From: Zygnema circumcarinatum
Taxonomy: Eukaryota > Streptophyta > Zygnematophyceae > Zygnematales > Zygnemataceae
Assembly (NCBI GenBank): GCA_037447605.1
Contig: CM074816.1
Location: 1,858,745 to 1,922,744 of the forward strand
Reading direction: 5' to 3'
Length of the DNA stretch: 64,000 nucleotides
How positions within the stretch are numbered: position 1 is the stretch's first letter; every line of letters begins with the position of its first letter. The notes beneath the pieces were generated by a model. That model saw only the letters and a list, made by a program, of their open reading frames with translations, did no database searches and was not told the origin of the DNA. Positions 24,201-40,420 of this stretch are shown here, piece after piece. The position numbers and the translations under genes were made by a program.

Positions 24201-25858
24201 CTCTGGACTGCAGGGAGGGAGGGAGGGAAGGGAAGGGTGGGGGCCTTGGGCCCGGGGGGCCGGCCGGCCGGTTCCTCGTGGTTCCCGAATCTCCGTGTTG
24301 TGATGTTCCTGTTGATGGCCGTGAACATGGGATGGTTCGGTCATTGAGGAAATTGTTTCTCGCCCGGTTGACAATTGGGTTCTTCGTGGTTCCCCGCGTT
24401 GGCCATGAACATGGATGTGCCATCGGCCCATCGCCATCGCGTGGGCAGGGCCGATTCACTTCTCCGTCCCTCAATAGCGAGGGTACGGTGCGCAGCACGA
24501 GAGCGGACCCTCCCTCCCTCCCTCTCGTGAAGGCGAACCGGCGCCCTCCTCCGCCCAGCGAGAGCGGCATTCGGCGCTGGTCTTCATACTGCCTACCGAG
24601 GGGGCAGCGCGAACGCGCCCAGTGGCGTTCAAGCTATGGTGTTCTGCTGCTGCTGTCTTTTGTAATGTCATGATGTTGAGATTGACATGCATCGTTCAAG
24701 ATGTAGATACTAATTTTGGTAACGATGGTGATTTCCGAGGTAAGCCTGACCGACCGACTGACCGATCATCTGTTGTTGACGTTTACAGTAGATGGAGAAC
24801 TTAAATCTTTTTGTCTGGCTTTGGACAGCTGAGCCTAAAGCACAGACTCGTGCCCTTTTTAAAAAAAATAATTGTGAGGCATCACCTTATTGGGTGCCAA
24901 ATAAAAGAGTTAACTTTACCAAAAACACAAGTCTTCAATGGTAGAATGTGCGAACCACAATTCACAAGTCTTTCATTGTGGAGAGCTCTAGGCCGTCAGG
25001 AATGGCCAGAAGAACAGCTTTCAGATTTTCAGGCAGAGGGGACGTAATTTTTAGGGTTTCACTTGCTGCTTCGGCTGCACTACCGTCACGCTCTCTCCCT
25101 AAAACCGCCCTGCAACCCTCCTCTGACTCTAAAACGGGATTTCTCACAACATTTTGCTCCTGTTTTGGAGTCGGCTCCCCGCAGACCTGCTATGCATATC
25201 AGTCCTTGTGCTTGATAAACCAAATCCTGATCCGTCAGGAGAAAAAGGTGAGTTGGTCGGCGGAATATCCTCTTCCAACAGGAAGTCGTCCTCTTGAGAA
25301 GATGTTGGTGGAAGATGAGAGAGGAAGCGGGAGGGATGGGGTACGTCGAGCAGCTGGGCATGGAGGAAGCAACGAGAGGAAGGAAGCTGATAACGTTCAC
25401 GAAAAATCCGGTTAGTGCCTCCCTTTTTATGGGCAGAATCGCCTACAACCTGCAGGACATGAAAGCTATGGTTACGAGCAAGCAAAGAATGGCTCAATAA
25501 GAGTCTGAAATGATGGGATTTGCACGTCTTCAACGATGGAAAAGCCTGCTCTGAAAATGTAAGAGCAGGAAGGAATGGATTAGCTGAATGGAGTATCGTA
25601 GTACATGATGGCCTCGATGATTGAGATGCTTGCGTATTTGATGCCAACGCTCTGTGCGAATAACAACCTGCAGTTAACAGAGAGAAGCTGAAATGTAGCC
25701 ACAGTGGGTTGGGCTGGACAGTGTGTTGCCGATAAGATGTTTGATGAAAACAAATCTGCTCTGTGAGGGCTACGAACTCCATCTTACAAGGCATTAGGCT
25801 CACGGTTTCAAGGTAGAAAAAGTGATGCAACGTCAAGTACTCATTTAATAAATCACAG
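24200..25858. repeat. Direct repeat, copy 1 (unit about 2.15 kb)
   Basis: About 24240-25858 matches about 26400-28011 in the same orientation at an offset of about 2153-2160 bp. It includes the promoter-side end of the inverted-repeat arm, a spacer, and the 3' exons of the pseudouridine synthase gene. It ends directly at the 10-N gap. Confidence 0.9.
24960..25858 (-). pseudogene. Truncated RluA/TruC-type pseudouridine synthase, 3' copy
   Basis: This duplicates only the last three exons of the intact gene at 27108-29572. The intact gene's C-terminal exons are recognisable: DLLNEYLTLHHFFYLE beside the gap, TERWHQIRKHLNH near 25620-25665, and VVGDSAHKKGGTNRIFRERY near 25435. Signs of decay relative to the intact copy: the 5' exons with the catalytic HRLDRPASG motif are absent, GDSAHGKGG has become GDSAHKKGG, and a one-base deletion near 25181 (CCCCGCAGAC versus CCCCGTCAGAC) shifts the frame in the C-terminal tail. 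The copy abuts the 10-N gap, so missing sequence could change the picture. Confidence 0.8.
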
Positions 25859-25868
25859 NNNNNNNNNN
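25859..25868. other. 10-N assembly gap
   Basis: Run of ten N exactly at the end of the first direct-repeat copy. True gap size is unknown. Confidence 1.
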
Positions 25869-25954
25869 CCAATCAAGGGAACGGCGAATAAAGGCAAAGC
25901 ACCAAATTCATTCTCACACGTTAAAAATGTTCTCATCGTGTGGGCTGTGCTAGA

Positions 25955-26305
25955 CTGGTATGAAAGTGAAGGCAGGGAGTCGCAGAAGCTCTGCGTCCTC
26001 TGGGTGGGCCACTCGTCTCACAAAGTTGAGCCCCGTGAAGAGAGATATAATAGGCGACAGCGTGGAGACCCATCTGTCACCATTTACGCGCAAAACGACC
26101 TGAGAGAATCCGAACGAAGCAAGGTGTTGATTTCAAGGTTAAGCGAAGCTTGAACTTTTGAGAGAATCACATCGGACTTTTCAGATACATGGCAAAGTCA
26201 TCGTAGAGTTAGCATGGAAATTCACCGTTAATCTTAGACGCCTCATATTCATTCAGAGAAGAAAAAAGTCCGAATAAACTTCTAGTTTCACCAAAGTTGA
26301 AGGCA
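25955..26305 (-). pseudogene. Captured fragment of the GT47 exostosin gene
   Basis: In reverse complement this segment aligns with about 41868-42212, inside the GT47 gene 16 kb away. The match runs from the end of that gene's exon 1 (TTCAACT(T/C)(T/C)GGTGAAACTA), through its first intron, into the second exon (CTCCCTGCCTTCAC). Substitutions and small indels separate the two, and intron sequence is retained, so it is a DNA-level copy and not a retrocopy. It cannot encode a product. Confidence 0.8.
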
Positions 26306-26319
26306 CGCTGGCACGCGCG

Positions 26320-28011
26320 CGTCCCTGGGCGCATCCTGACCGTCCAAGTCTGAGATCGACGGCGCGCGGCGGGCCCAGTCCTTACCGTCCATATTTGAGA
26401 TCGAACCGCAGGGAGGGAGGGAGGGGCGGCCGGCCGGCTTCTCGTGGTTCCCGAATCTCCGTGTTGTGATGTTACTGTTGTGGCCGTGAACATGGTTCGG
26501 TCATTGCGGAAATTGTTTCTCGCCCGGCCGACTGTTGGGTTATTCGTGGTTCCCCGCGTTGGCCATGAATATGGATGTGCCATCGGCCCATCGCCATCGC
26601 GAGGGCAGGGCCGATTCGATTCCCCGTCCCTCCATAGCGAGGGTACGGTGGGCAGCACGAGAGCGAAGGGCCCTCCCTCCCTCCCTCCCTCCCTACCTCT
26701 CGTGAAGGCGAGCCGGCGTCCTCCTCCGGCCAGAGAGAGCGGCATTCGGCGCTGGTCTTCATGCTGCCTACCGAGGGGGCAGTGCGAACGCGCCCAGTGG
26801 CGTTTAAGCTATGGTCTTTTGCTGCTGCTGTCTTGCATAATGACATGATGTTGAGATTGACAAGCAGAGTTCACAATGTAGATACCAATTTTGGTAATGA
26901 TGGTGATGCTCGTTTTTCGGTGTATGCTTGACCGACCGACTGACTGATCATCTGCTGTTGACGTTTACGGTAGACGGAGAACCAAACTCGTTTTGTCTGG
27001 CTTTGGATAGCTTAGCACAGTATCGCTTAAAGCAAAGACTCGTAGCCTTTTTAAAAAAGGTAATTGTGAGGCATCACCTTATTGGATGTCAAATAAAAGA
27101 GTTATCTTTACCAAAAACAGAATTCTTTCATGGTGGACAGCTCTAGGCCATCAGGAATAGCCAAAAGCACAGCTTTCAGATCGTCAGGCAGAGGGGACAA
27201 AATTTTTAGGGTTTCGCTTGCTGCTTCAGCTGCACTACCGTCACGCTCTCTCCCTGAAACCGCCCTGCAGCCCTCTGACTCTAAAACGAGATTTCTCACA
27301 ACATTCTGCTCCTGTTTTGGAGCCGGCTCCCCGTCAGACCTGCTATACATATCTGTCCTTGTGCTTGATAAGCCAAATCCCGATCCAAAAGGAGAAAAAG
27401 GTGAGCTGGTTGGCGGAATATCCTCCTCCAACAGGAAGTCGTCCTCTTGAGGAGATGTTGGTGGAAGATGAGAGAGGAAGCGCAAGGGATGGGGTAAGTC
27501 GAGCAGCTGGGCATGGAGGAAGCAACGAGAGGATGGAAGCTGATAACGTTCACGAAAAATCCGGTTCGTGCCTCCCTTTCCATGGGCAGAATCGCCTACA
27601 ACCTGCAAGACATGAAAGCTATGGTTACGAGCAAGCAAAGAATGGCTCAATAAGAGTCTGAAATGATGAGATTTGCACGTTTCCCACGATGGAAAAGCCT
27701 GATCTGGAAATGTAAGAGCAGGAAGGAATGGATTAGCTGAATGGAGTATCGTAGTACATGATGGCCTCGATGATTGAGATGCTTGCGTATTTGATGCCAA
27801 CGCTCTGTGCGAATAACAACCTGCAGTTAACAGAGAGAAGCTGAAATGTAGCCACAGTGGGTTGGGCTGGACAGTGTGTTGCCGATAAGATGTTTGATGA
27901 AAACAAATCTGCTCTGTGAGGGCTACGAACTCCATCTTACAAGGCATTAGGCTCACGGTTTCAAGGTAGAAAAAGTGATGCAACGTCAAGTACTCATTTA
28001 ATAAATCACAG
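26320..28011. repeat. Direct repeat, copy 2, with a third partial copy of the arm end
   Basis: Second copy of the 2.15-kb unit. Its 5' part (26320-26850) repeats the promoter-distal end of the inverted-repeat arm: the GCGCATCCTG(A)CCGTCCA repeat, the GGCCGGCCGG segment and the CATGGTTCGGTCATTG segment. It then continues into the 3' exons of the intact pseudouridine synthase gene. Confidence 0.9.
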
Positions 28012-29572
28012 ACAGCGTAGTCGTTTTCTGCAAGGAAAGAAACACTACTTCGAGAAGGGAGCAGCGTGCTTGTGGAAGGTCAAGCAATTTTGCGCACTCT
28101 GTCCGCGCCTTGCGTGGAATGCCCTGCACACGATGGACTTATAAAATTGAGGACGGAAAATGGGAAAGATCCAAATAACACACGCATGCAAGCAAGACCG
28201 CATAAGACAGATTCCATCATCAAACACAGAATTTGCGCATTTACCTTTTCATCCTTCACAGGCTCATCGCAAACAAATTTTTGAGGAGTGCAGCCACGAG
28301 CAAGCACAACATACCTGCGGCATTCACCCCACCAGCGTCAATTTTAAATGAACCTATTTACAAAACATGCATACGAAGGCAGAATTTTTACCAACAATCC
28401 TATTTACAAGTTCGCACTGCGTTCGAGAAAAAGGAACCCTTGCATACAGAAGGTGAGATGTTCGAGCCGCAAGTGATGACCGTTGCTTAGAGGGACGACT
28501 CACTGCTTTCTGCAGGCAGGGCTTGAGAGGCAGTGCTGAAGAAGGTGTGCAGAATGTCCTGACTTGGCCAAAATCAGTACTCCACTTGCCGGGCGATCGA
28601 GGCGGTGCACAGGATACAAAGGTCTGCCTTCATTGAAAACGTGCACGAGCATTCTGATTCTAATCATTAGTTAAAAGCTTCAGTCCAGGTCTGAAAACAT
28701 GATTCGACTGAAAGTATCGTAAGTTATAACCAAGATTAGCGATGACATAAAAAAAGTGACAAAAGGGGCAAAATCGTCTGCAGACTGTCTGCTGCTATCA
28801 TTTACACTGAAATGTGGACAGCTGGAGTTCCAGTTTTGCATCTTGAATCGTGTGAAAGTTAGTACATGCGAGTACACATTCAGCATCACAAGTTGAAAGA
28901 GGGAAAAGCACGAAAGCACTAAGGGCAAGATACCTTATTGCAAGTTCCCACCTGCCATGAACCGTTGTTCTGCAATGTCCTTCACGAAAATGCGCTGGTC
29001 ACGCTCTTCTATCTCTTCTATCTAGCTCTTCTATCTTCGCTTCTTCTTCTTCTCTGGCCACCTTACTGCTATGGACCTGCAAAACCAAACTCCAAGATAA
29101 AGCCTACTTCATCTATTCCGAAACGTGGCTTAACTTTAAAGTCTCCCATCGCTGCCATTGACTTCCTACGGCCTTGCATAACCAGAAACATTAAGTTCAG
29201 CACTCGTACCGCCAGACCAAAGAAAAATTGATTCAATGCAATAAGAAAATTTGATATTCTGTTCCTCAACTTCCTGCTGAAAGACTCCTCACAGACAAGC
29301 AGATGGTTGACGCCTACAAGCATTGCGCCCGGCTTGTCTACAGCAAGAAGCCATCGATCCTCATAAAGCAGCTTGAGCCGCAGGCCCTCTACCGCATCCG
29401 TGAAGACATGGCTCGACCGTACAATCGTGTTGGCCTCTTGCCGCCATCGCGTACTCCTTCTCCACCCTTTGTAGCATCTACCTTCTCTCAAAGAAGCTCT
29501 GCCAAACAGGTCCCTTGACAAACTCGTCCACTTTAAAGCCATTTTAGCTGGTATGCGTCTTAAGAATGACAA
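27108..29572 (-). CDS. RluA-family RNA pseudouridine synthase (TruC-like)
   Basis: Predicted to isomerise uridine to pseudouridine in tRNA or rRNA. Minus-strand blocks in coding order: 29572 to about 29315 (LLYEDRWLLAVDKPGAML), 28654-28508 (HVFNEGRPLYPVHRLDRPASG, carrying the catalytic Asp of the HRLD motif), about 28323-28247 (YVVLARGCTPQKFVCDEPV), about 28031-27941 (NDYAVCDLLNEYLTLHHFF), about 27820-27756 (IRTERWHQIRKHLNHRGHH, RNA-binding motif) and 27595 to the stop near 27108 (VVGDSAHGKGGTNRIFRERY then a long low-similarity tail). The fold order matches bacterial TruC. The start could be the ATG at 29572 or 29542. The junction between the first two blocks is not settled. The C-terminal tail of about 110 residues beyond the family core is unusual. 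Its 3' exons are duplicated next door as a pseudogene. Confidence 0.82.
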
Positions 29573-30313
29573 TAAAATTAAAAAACAGGGAGATATCTGC
29601 AGATGTCAAACAAGGAAACCTGAAAATGACTTCCTTTTCATCTCTCTTCGAAATATTTCGCCTCTTCTTATGCATCCTGCGCTGCAGAGCTTATTCAACA
29701 CTGCTGAGCACGTCCCTCGACTATGCTGAAACTAAAAGTTTAGCGCTGTTTTTTGCCTTCTCAAACGAAGCGCGAGCTGCAGCAGGCCGGAAACTTCAAA
29801 CCAGAAACCGCGGCAGGTTTTTTGCTGCAAACCTGAAGACGAAGACTTTGCAAACTGGTTTCCAAGTTGTGACGTTGTACGGTTGAGGAATTGTTGGGAA
29901 ACCGGGAATTCGTACCTGAAAAAAAAACAAAATTCTACACTATTGGTCCTTCAGTGACCGGGACATTTGGAAAATTGATCTCCAAATGTTGAACGTTCCA
30001 TGTTGCAATTCCATGCGAAAAGAAAATTCAAATCTTAAAAAAAAATTGAAATGTACCTACAATGCTGGGGCTCCGGCTCTTCGCCTTCTTGCCGGCGGCT
30101 CCGTCGAAGAAGGTGAGGCGTCGCGGCCCTCCTTCAGGCTATGGAGGGCGCCCTCTCCCGCTCCGAGCTCGCCTCGCATCCTCTCCCTGCTTCCATGGAT
30201 TATTATACATACGTATTCTGTTTCTGTAGGCATGTACTCTGCATCAGTTTAGAGGACGAAAAGCTCAACGAACAAGGAGAGGAGAAGAGGGAATCAAGTC
30301 ACGGGCTGGTTCG

Positions 30314-35690
<5,377 letters not shown>

Positions 35691-36204
35691 CCTGAGAATG
35701 TATGTACAAGGCCAGAGTGGGAATTATTATGGAGACACTGCTTAAGGTGGAAACCAAGTGGAGGGGGGCTGGGGAAGGCTCTACTTCGCCGAGCCGTGAA
35801 ATTTGAAGGTCGGCGAATGTATTCAAGAAGTGAGATGTAGACCATAGCTCGTGTGTCGGAGTCCCTTAGGTTGTTCTCATGACAGGTCGACCTTCATCAC
35901 AAATTTGCTCTAAAAAGGCTAAAGAAGGAGATTTGTGCTACTTTGGCTCGTTTTGGAATTTACGATTAATGCACCCGGTTCCTATAAAGGGAAGTAAGTT
36001 AGAGATGATCCATAGAGCGCTGATTTGTGAAGTTCTATGTTAGCTTTGTAAATACCGGCAGAGTGCATGCGCCCATTTTGGCACACATGGCCTTAGATTT
36101 CGAGTGTCTTATTTCTATACCTTACTTCGCGAGACCCAAATGTTAGACTGAAAACGTCCAAAGTGCCCTGTCATGAAGTCGCCAATGGCCATGCGATGTT
36201 CCAA
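35691..36204. other. 3' flank of the kinase gene up to arm B
   Basis: No further gene is seen. The inverted-repeat homology starts near 36205 and the kinase transcript presumably ends in this interval. Confidence 0.6.
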
Positions 36205-36710
36205 TTGTCGGGCGGGCGAGAAACAATTTCCGCAATGACCGAACCATCCCATGTTCACGGCCATCAACAGGAACATCACAACACGGAGATTCAGGAACCA
36301 CGAGGAACCGGCCGGCCGGCCCCCCCGGGCCCAAGGCCCCCCCCCCTCCCTTCCCTCCCTCCCTCCCTGCAGTCCAGAGAGCGCCGTGCGCCGTCGATCT
36401 TGGTAATGGACGGGCAGGATGCGCCCCAGAAAGCGCGTGGTGGTAGGTGGCCGCACCGTGATAAGGATGGACCCGCCGCGCGCCGTCGATCGTAGAAATG
36501 GACGGTCCGGATGCGCCCCACGAAGCGGGTGGTGGTGGGTGGTCGCACCGTGATAAAGTTGGACCCTCCACGCACCGTCGATCTCAATCATGGACGGCCA
36601 GGATGCGCCCCGGGACACGCGCGGAGGGCCCGTGAAGGGCGCGTGCAGGGCGCGTGCCAGCGCGCAAAAGCGGGCGAAGGCCAACCAGAGCGCGCCACGT
36701 CGTCACAGTT

Positions 36711-36720
36711 GCCACGTGGC
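36711..36720. promoter_or_regulatory. G-box palindrome GCCACGTGGC (arm B)
   Basis: Mirror of 23860-23869, 44 bp upstream of the TATA box. Confidence 0.55.
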
Positions 36721-36764
36721 TTGCTGAGATTACAGTAGTTCCATCAACGCAGGAGCCCCCCCGG

Positions 36765-36770
36765 TATAAA
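36765..36770 (+). promoter_or_regulatory. TATA box of the arm B gene
   Basis: TATAAA 103 bp before the ATG at 36873. Confidence 0.6.
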
Positions 36771-36872
36771 GCGCCCTCCACTCTCCCTCCGCCTCACTTT
36801 TGCACTTTCGGTTTCGCTTTGACTTCCTGCTTTAGCTCTGTGCTCTGCGCTCGTCGCTCTCCGCTCTCGGCC

Positions 36873-38925
36873 ATGGTGGGAGGGCGATACGGTGTCCACC
36901 GTCCCTTTCCCACTCCTGCTATCTCTCACTCTTACTCTCGCTGGTCCTATCCCATTTCGTCAAAGACGGAGGAGCGTGTGCGTGAGCTGTCGCTCAGTCA
37001 GCTGAAGCTCCTCGTGCTCTACTGGGGCTTCTGCACCTCCACCGACTGCAACGACCCCGAATTCTACCGCCGCCCTGTCCTCGAATACGTGCGCAGCCGG
37101 AACCTCGTCGGCCTCCCGGACCTGCCGCCGCCTCCTCACAGGACGCAGGTCGTAGGAGACGCTGCCGTTTTCCGCGTAACGGAGCAGCGCGTGCGGGCGA
37201 TCTCCACCGAAGGCCTCGTATGTCTTCTCCAGGACTGGGGCGTAGAATCCAGATTCAGAAAAAACAATCGTGAGTTGCTGCTCCGTCTTGCGCTGTGCTA
37301 CGCGAAAGAGTACTTCGTCGATCAGTTGCCGGGCGGCAACCCCTTGTACTCCTCGCCCGGCTATGGGCTGCCTCTTCTTCCCTCGCAGCAGCGCTTTGAG
37401 GAGGCCGAGCCTGCACGTTTCTGCCAAGGAGGTAGGCACTGGCTTGCCTTTAGTGCTAGGAGCAGCAGGCGGGTCCTAGAAGCCGCATTAGTAGGGTGTG
37501 CCTTGATGCAGGATTGAGATGCGTTGTACACAACCCTTGTGTTTTGACGCAATTGGACGTCTTTAGGCGATCCAATCCATGTTGATGGTCTTGCAGCGCA
37601 GCGCGTCCTGACCTTGCAAGTGTCGTTTCTTTGTGCGCAGCGTGAGCACCCATTCACTTCGCAGTGCACCCGCTGGTCGACGTACCGGAGCAAATCCCGT
37701 TCTCTGTTAAGACGGATGTTGAGCAAGAAATTGTGGCCGAGTACATTTTCGTTCCGGTCGTAGTTCTGCTTTTGAATTTATTCGTGTTGGCCCTGCGGGG
37801 CAAGATCTTCCCGATGGCCCGCTGGGAGTTTCTCCAGTTGGTGGTCTTCCTTGTCGTTACGGGAGCGATCGTCCACAGCTTTTGGAAGCTGCAGATGAGG
37901 AGGAATCTGAAAAAGCTTTCGCTCAAGTATTATAACAAGGTAATGAGTGCTCCTCCGACGCATTCACTTTTTCCATTGCGCGATTGTTTCATTTGTGTAG
38001 TAAGTCAAATGTTTCTTTCAAGCCTAACGATAAAAAGTATTTTGTTTTTCCCATGTTGCAGAACCCTCACTTGGAGGATGCTTCACTCAGAAGCCTTTAT
38101 ACCTCAGAGAAGAGGACGCGGGAGAATTATTCGGCATACCAAACAGGTTAGTTTGGACCACTGACGGCGATGAATGATTCTTTCTCTTCGACGGTTGAGT
38201 GAGTGGGCGGGTGTGGTCTCTGCTGCAGGATTAGAATGGTCGGAATGACTGAATGAATGCGTTGGGTGTATCTCTGTGCAGTTCTGCCGACGAGTGCAAA
38301 GAAAGCTGAAGACGACTCTATTTTTCGCTCGGCCGGTTCCATGCTGTTGGCGTTGGTCTTTGCGTCAATGAAGGTCAACATCTTTGTCATGTCCAAATGG
38401 GACATTTTTCAGTTCGCGCTCTCCCTTTTCCTTTACGGAGTGACAGTCTACAAAGTCTCCAATCTGCTGATGAGGATGAAGTTGATTCGACTTTTTCACC
38501 GGATTTATACCACGGTACGTGCACCTCCCGTCCGCCTGCATTTTTGCCTCAAAGACGGTCTCTTTGAAAATTGATCATGCAGTCTGTCTGCTTTAGATAC
38601 CTGTTTTGAGGTCGATGTACTGCGGGAATGAACGGTGAGATGAATGGATGAATTGAATGAGTGAATGGGCGGCGGGCGTTTGCGTTGGGTGGAGCAGGCT
38701 CTGCGAGAGCTGGAGGGGCGCGGCTATGGGCCCGAGCCGTTTGTGACGGCGGACGAGCTGCGGGAGTGGAGCCTCTCTGGGGGGGCGGAGAAGGGGTCGG
38801 AGGAGGAGGAGTACGCGTGCTGGCTGTGGCCGCTCGCGTTCGAGCGCCTCTTCAGGCACTCGCGGGTCGGCGTGTGGGAGCTCACCCTCAAGGTGCCGCT
38901 TGTGACACTCAGCTGGCGGAAGTAG
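36873..38925 (+). CDS. Multi-pass membrane protein, possible HeH/LEM-MSC-like (arm B copy)
   Basis: Five exons (36873-37431, 37665-37939, 38062-38146, 38282-38514, 38698-38925) with good splice sites encode 459 residues. The N-terminal part has two related helical segments: ERVRELSLSQLKLLVLYWG and QRVRAISTEGLVCLLQDWGV, each followed by a helix rich in Leu/Arg, in the manner of SAP/HeH folds. Two related membrane hairpins follow: one around GKIFPMARWEFLQLVVFLVV and one around VNIFVMSKWDIFQFALSLFL, each ending in a basic stretch (QMRRNLKKL / LMRMKLIRL). The last exon (VTADELREW... WLWPLAFERLFRHSRV ... LVTLSWRK) resembles the winged-helix MSC domain of Man1/Src1/Lem2 inner-nuclear-membrane proteins. 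I do not recognise the family outright; the HeH-TM-MSC reading is an inference and the four hydrophobic segments exceed the usual two. Confidence 0.75.
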
Positions 38926-40139
38926 GCCTCGCCTCTCCTCTCCTCTGGGGGGCCGCAAGGCGCGCCGCGCAGGCTTCCAAGCCTCGAGGCCCGCTCGGAG
39001 GGCAGGGCAGGGCGAGGGCGAGGGCAGCCCTTGGGAGCATGGAAGGGAAGGGAAGGGAAGGCGCCGTTCTCTGCGCTTCACTTCTGTTCACCGTTCAGTT
39101 CAATTCGTTGTGTACAGTCGGAGGAGTGGAATAAGCGGAGAGAGAGAGAGAGAGGGAGGGAGGGCGGATCAAGTCTGCTTGTTGAGGGAGGGAGGGAGGG
39201 AGGGCAGCAGGGCCATCATCATCATCATTGGCCGTCTTTTTTATTTTTTATTTTATTTTTTCACTCGCTATTCAGTTTCATTTTTCATTTCAGGTCCAAT
39301 TCAGATCAGTGAAAATTTTGACTGAAACTGAATAGTGAATAGTGACAGCAAGTTTGTTGCTTATTGTGCGGCAGCGTCATGGTCGCTGCATTTGTTCTGT
39401 TTAGGTCCTTTTTTTTGAAGTTCTAGGCTCAGTTTGCTGCAGCGCCAACATCGTTTGCATTGACGCTTTTGTTTTTTTTTTTTTTTTGCTGGCGATTTTG
39501 CGCCATTTTATTCTAAATGTCGAGCAGTTCAAAAAGGGTCGTTCTCTCTTTCTCTCCCCTCTCTCTCTCTCTCTCCCTCTCTCTCGTTCATTTTCTCTCT
39601 CTTTCTCCTCTCTCTCTTTTTTTCTCTTCCTCTCTCTCTTTTTTTCTCTTCCTCTCTCTCTCGCGCCTCCCTCTCCCTCTTTGTCGTCCTCTCCCTCTTT
39701 GTCGTCCTCTCTCTTCCATGTCAGGCTTGTGGGATGTGATGTGATATGGTGCTTATGCGTATGCGATGCCATGTCATTCGTTTGCTCATTTGCTTCTCCT
39801 TCACGAGCCAGCGCTTTCCCGATTTGCGAACCACCCTTACGTGGAAATTGAATGGGCAACCTCTTTCTTTTCGGGATTGAAGGAAAGCGGATAGGAAAGG
39901 ATTTGCGGAAACAGTGCGCAGGTCGAACGCAGCGAGCACTGAACCCGAACAGCAGACAGGGCACGCCATTGAATTCAATGTTTGTACAACCATTGGTTGG
40001 TGGACCCAGCCAACCATTGCCAGTGTTGCAACAAAGCCAACCATTGGTTGGTGGACCTCGCTGGACATTGGCAATGGTTGTAGCCGTTCCTTGGCGGACC
40101 AAGCCGACCATTGCCAACGGTTTCGGACCGTTATACGGC

Positions 40140-40420
40140 CAAATCATCGGCTGATGATGTGCCAGCCATTGGCTGATGGTGTGCCAACCTTTTGCTGATG
40201 ATGTGCCAGGCATTTCCTGATGATGCGCCAACCATTGGCTGATGATGTGCCAACCAGTGGCTAATGTTGTGCCAACCATTGGCTGGTGATGTGCCAACCA
40301 TTGGCTGATGATGTGCCAACCATTGGCTGATGATGTGCTAACCATTGGCTAATAATGTGCCAACCATTGGCTGATGATGTGCCAACCATTGGCTGGTGAT
40401 ATGCCAACCATTGCAACCAT
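40140..40420. repeat. 22-bp minisatellite in arm B (about 13 units)
   Basis: Units read CCAACCATTGGCTGATGATG plus TG, with few substitutions. Each unit contains an ATTGG (reverse CCAAT) pentamer. Too short, without spacers, and in a eukaryote, so it is not CRISPR. Confidence 0.92.

Larger units (their letters stand above)
20620..24375. repeat. Arm A of a large inverted repeat
   Basis: This segment matches the reverse complement of 36205-40450. In the gene-containing part, paired coordinates sum to 60579-60580 (for example ATG 23707 with ATG 36873, and TATA box 23810-23815 with 36765-36770). The sum rises to about 60875-60879 nearer the outer end because arm B carries an insertion of about 300 bp. 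Few differences are visible in the coding part. Confidence 0.95.

Noticed and set aside
23896-24673. Long plus-strand frames in the arm's promoter region
   Set aside because: They are translations of the GC-rich 85-90-bp tandem repeat, open in several phases, with no domain content.
25955-26305. Dispersed transposon (SINE/MITE) shared with 41868-42212
   Set aside because: The shared block includes GT47 coding sequence at both ends and shows no terminal repeats, so a copied gene fragment explains it better.
40140-40420. Short regularly spaced repeats resembling a CRISPR array
   Set aside because: Units are contiguous with no unique spacers and the genome is eukaryotic. It is a minisatellite.
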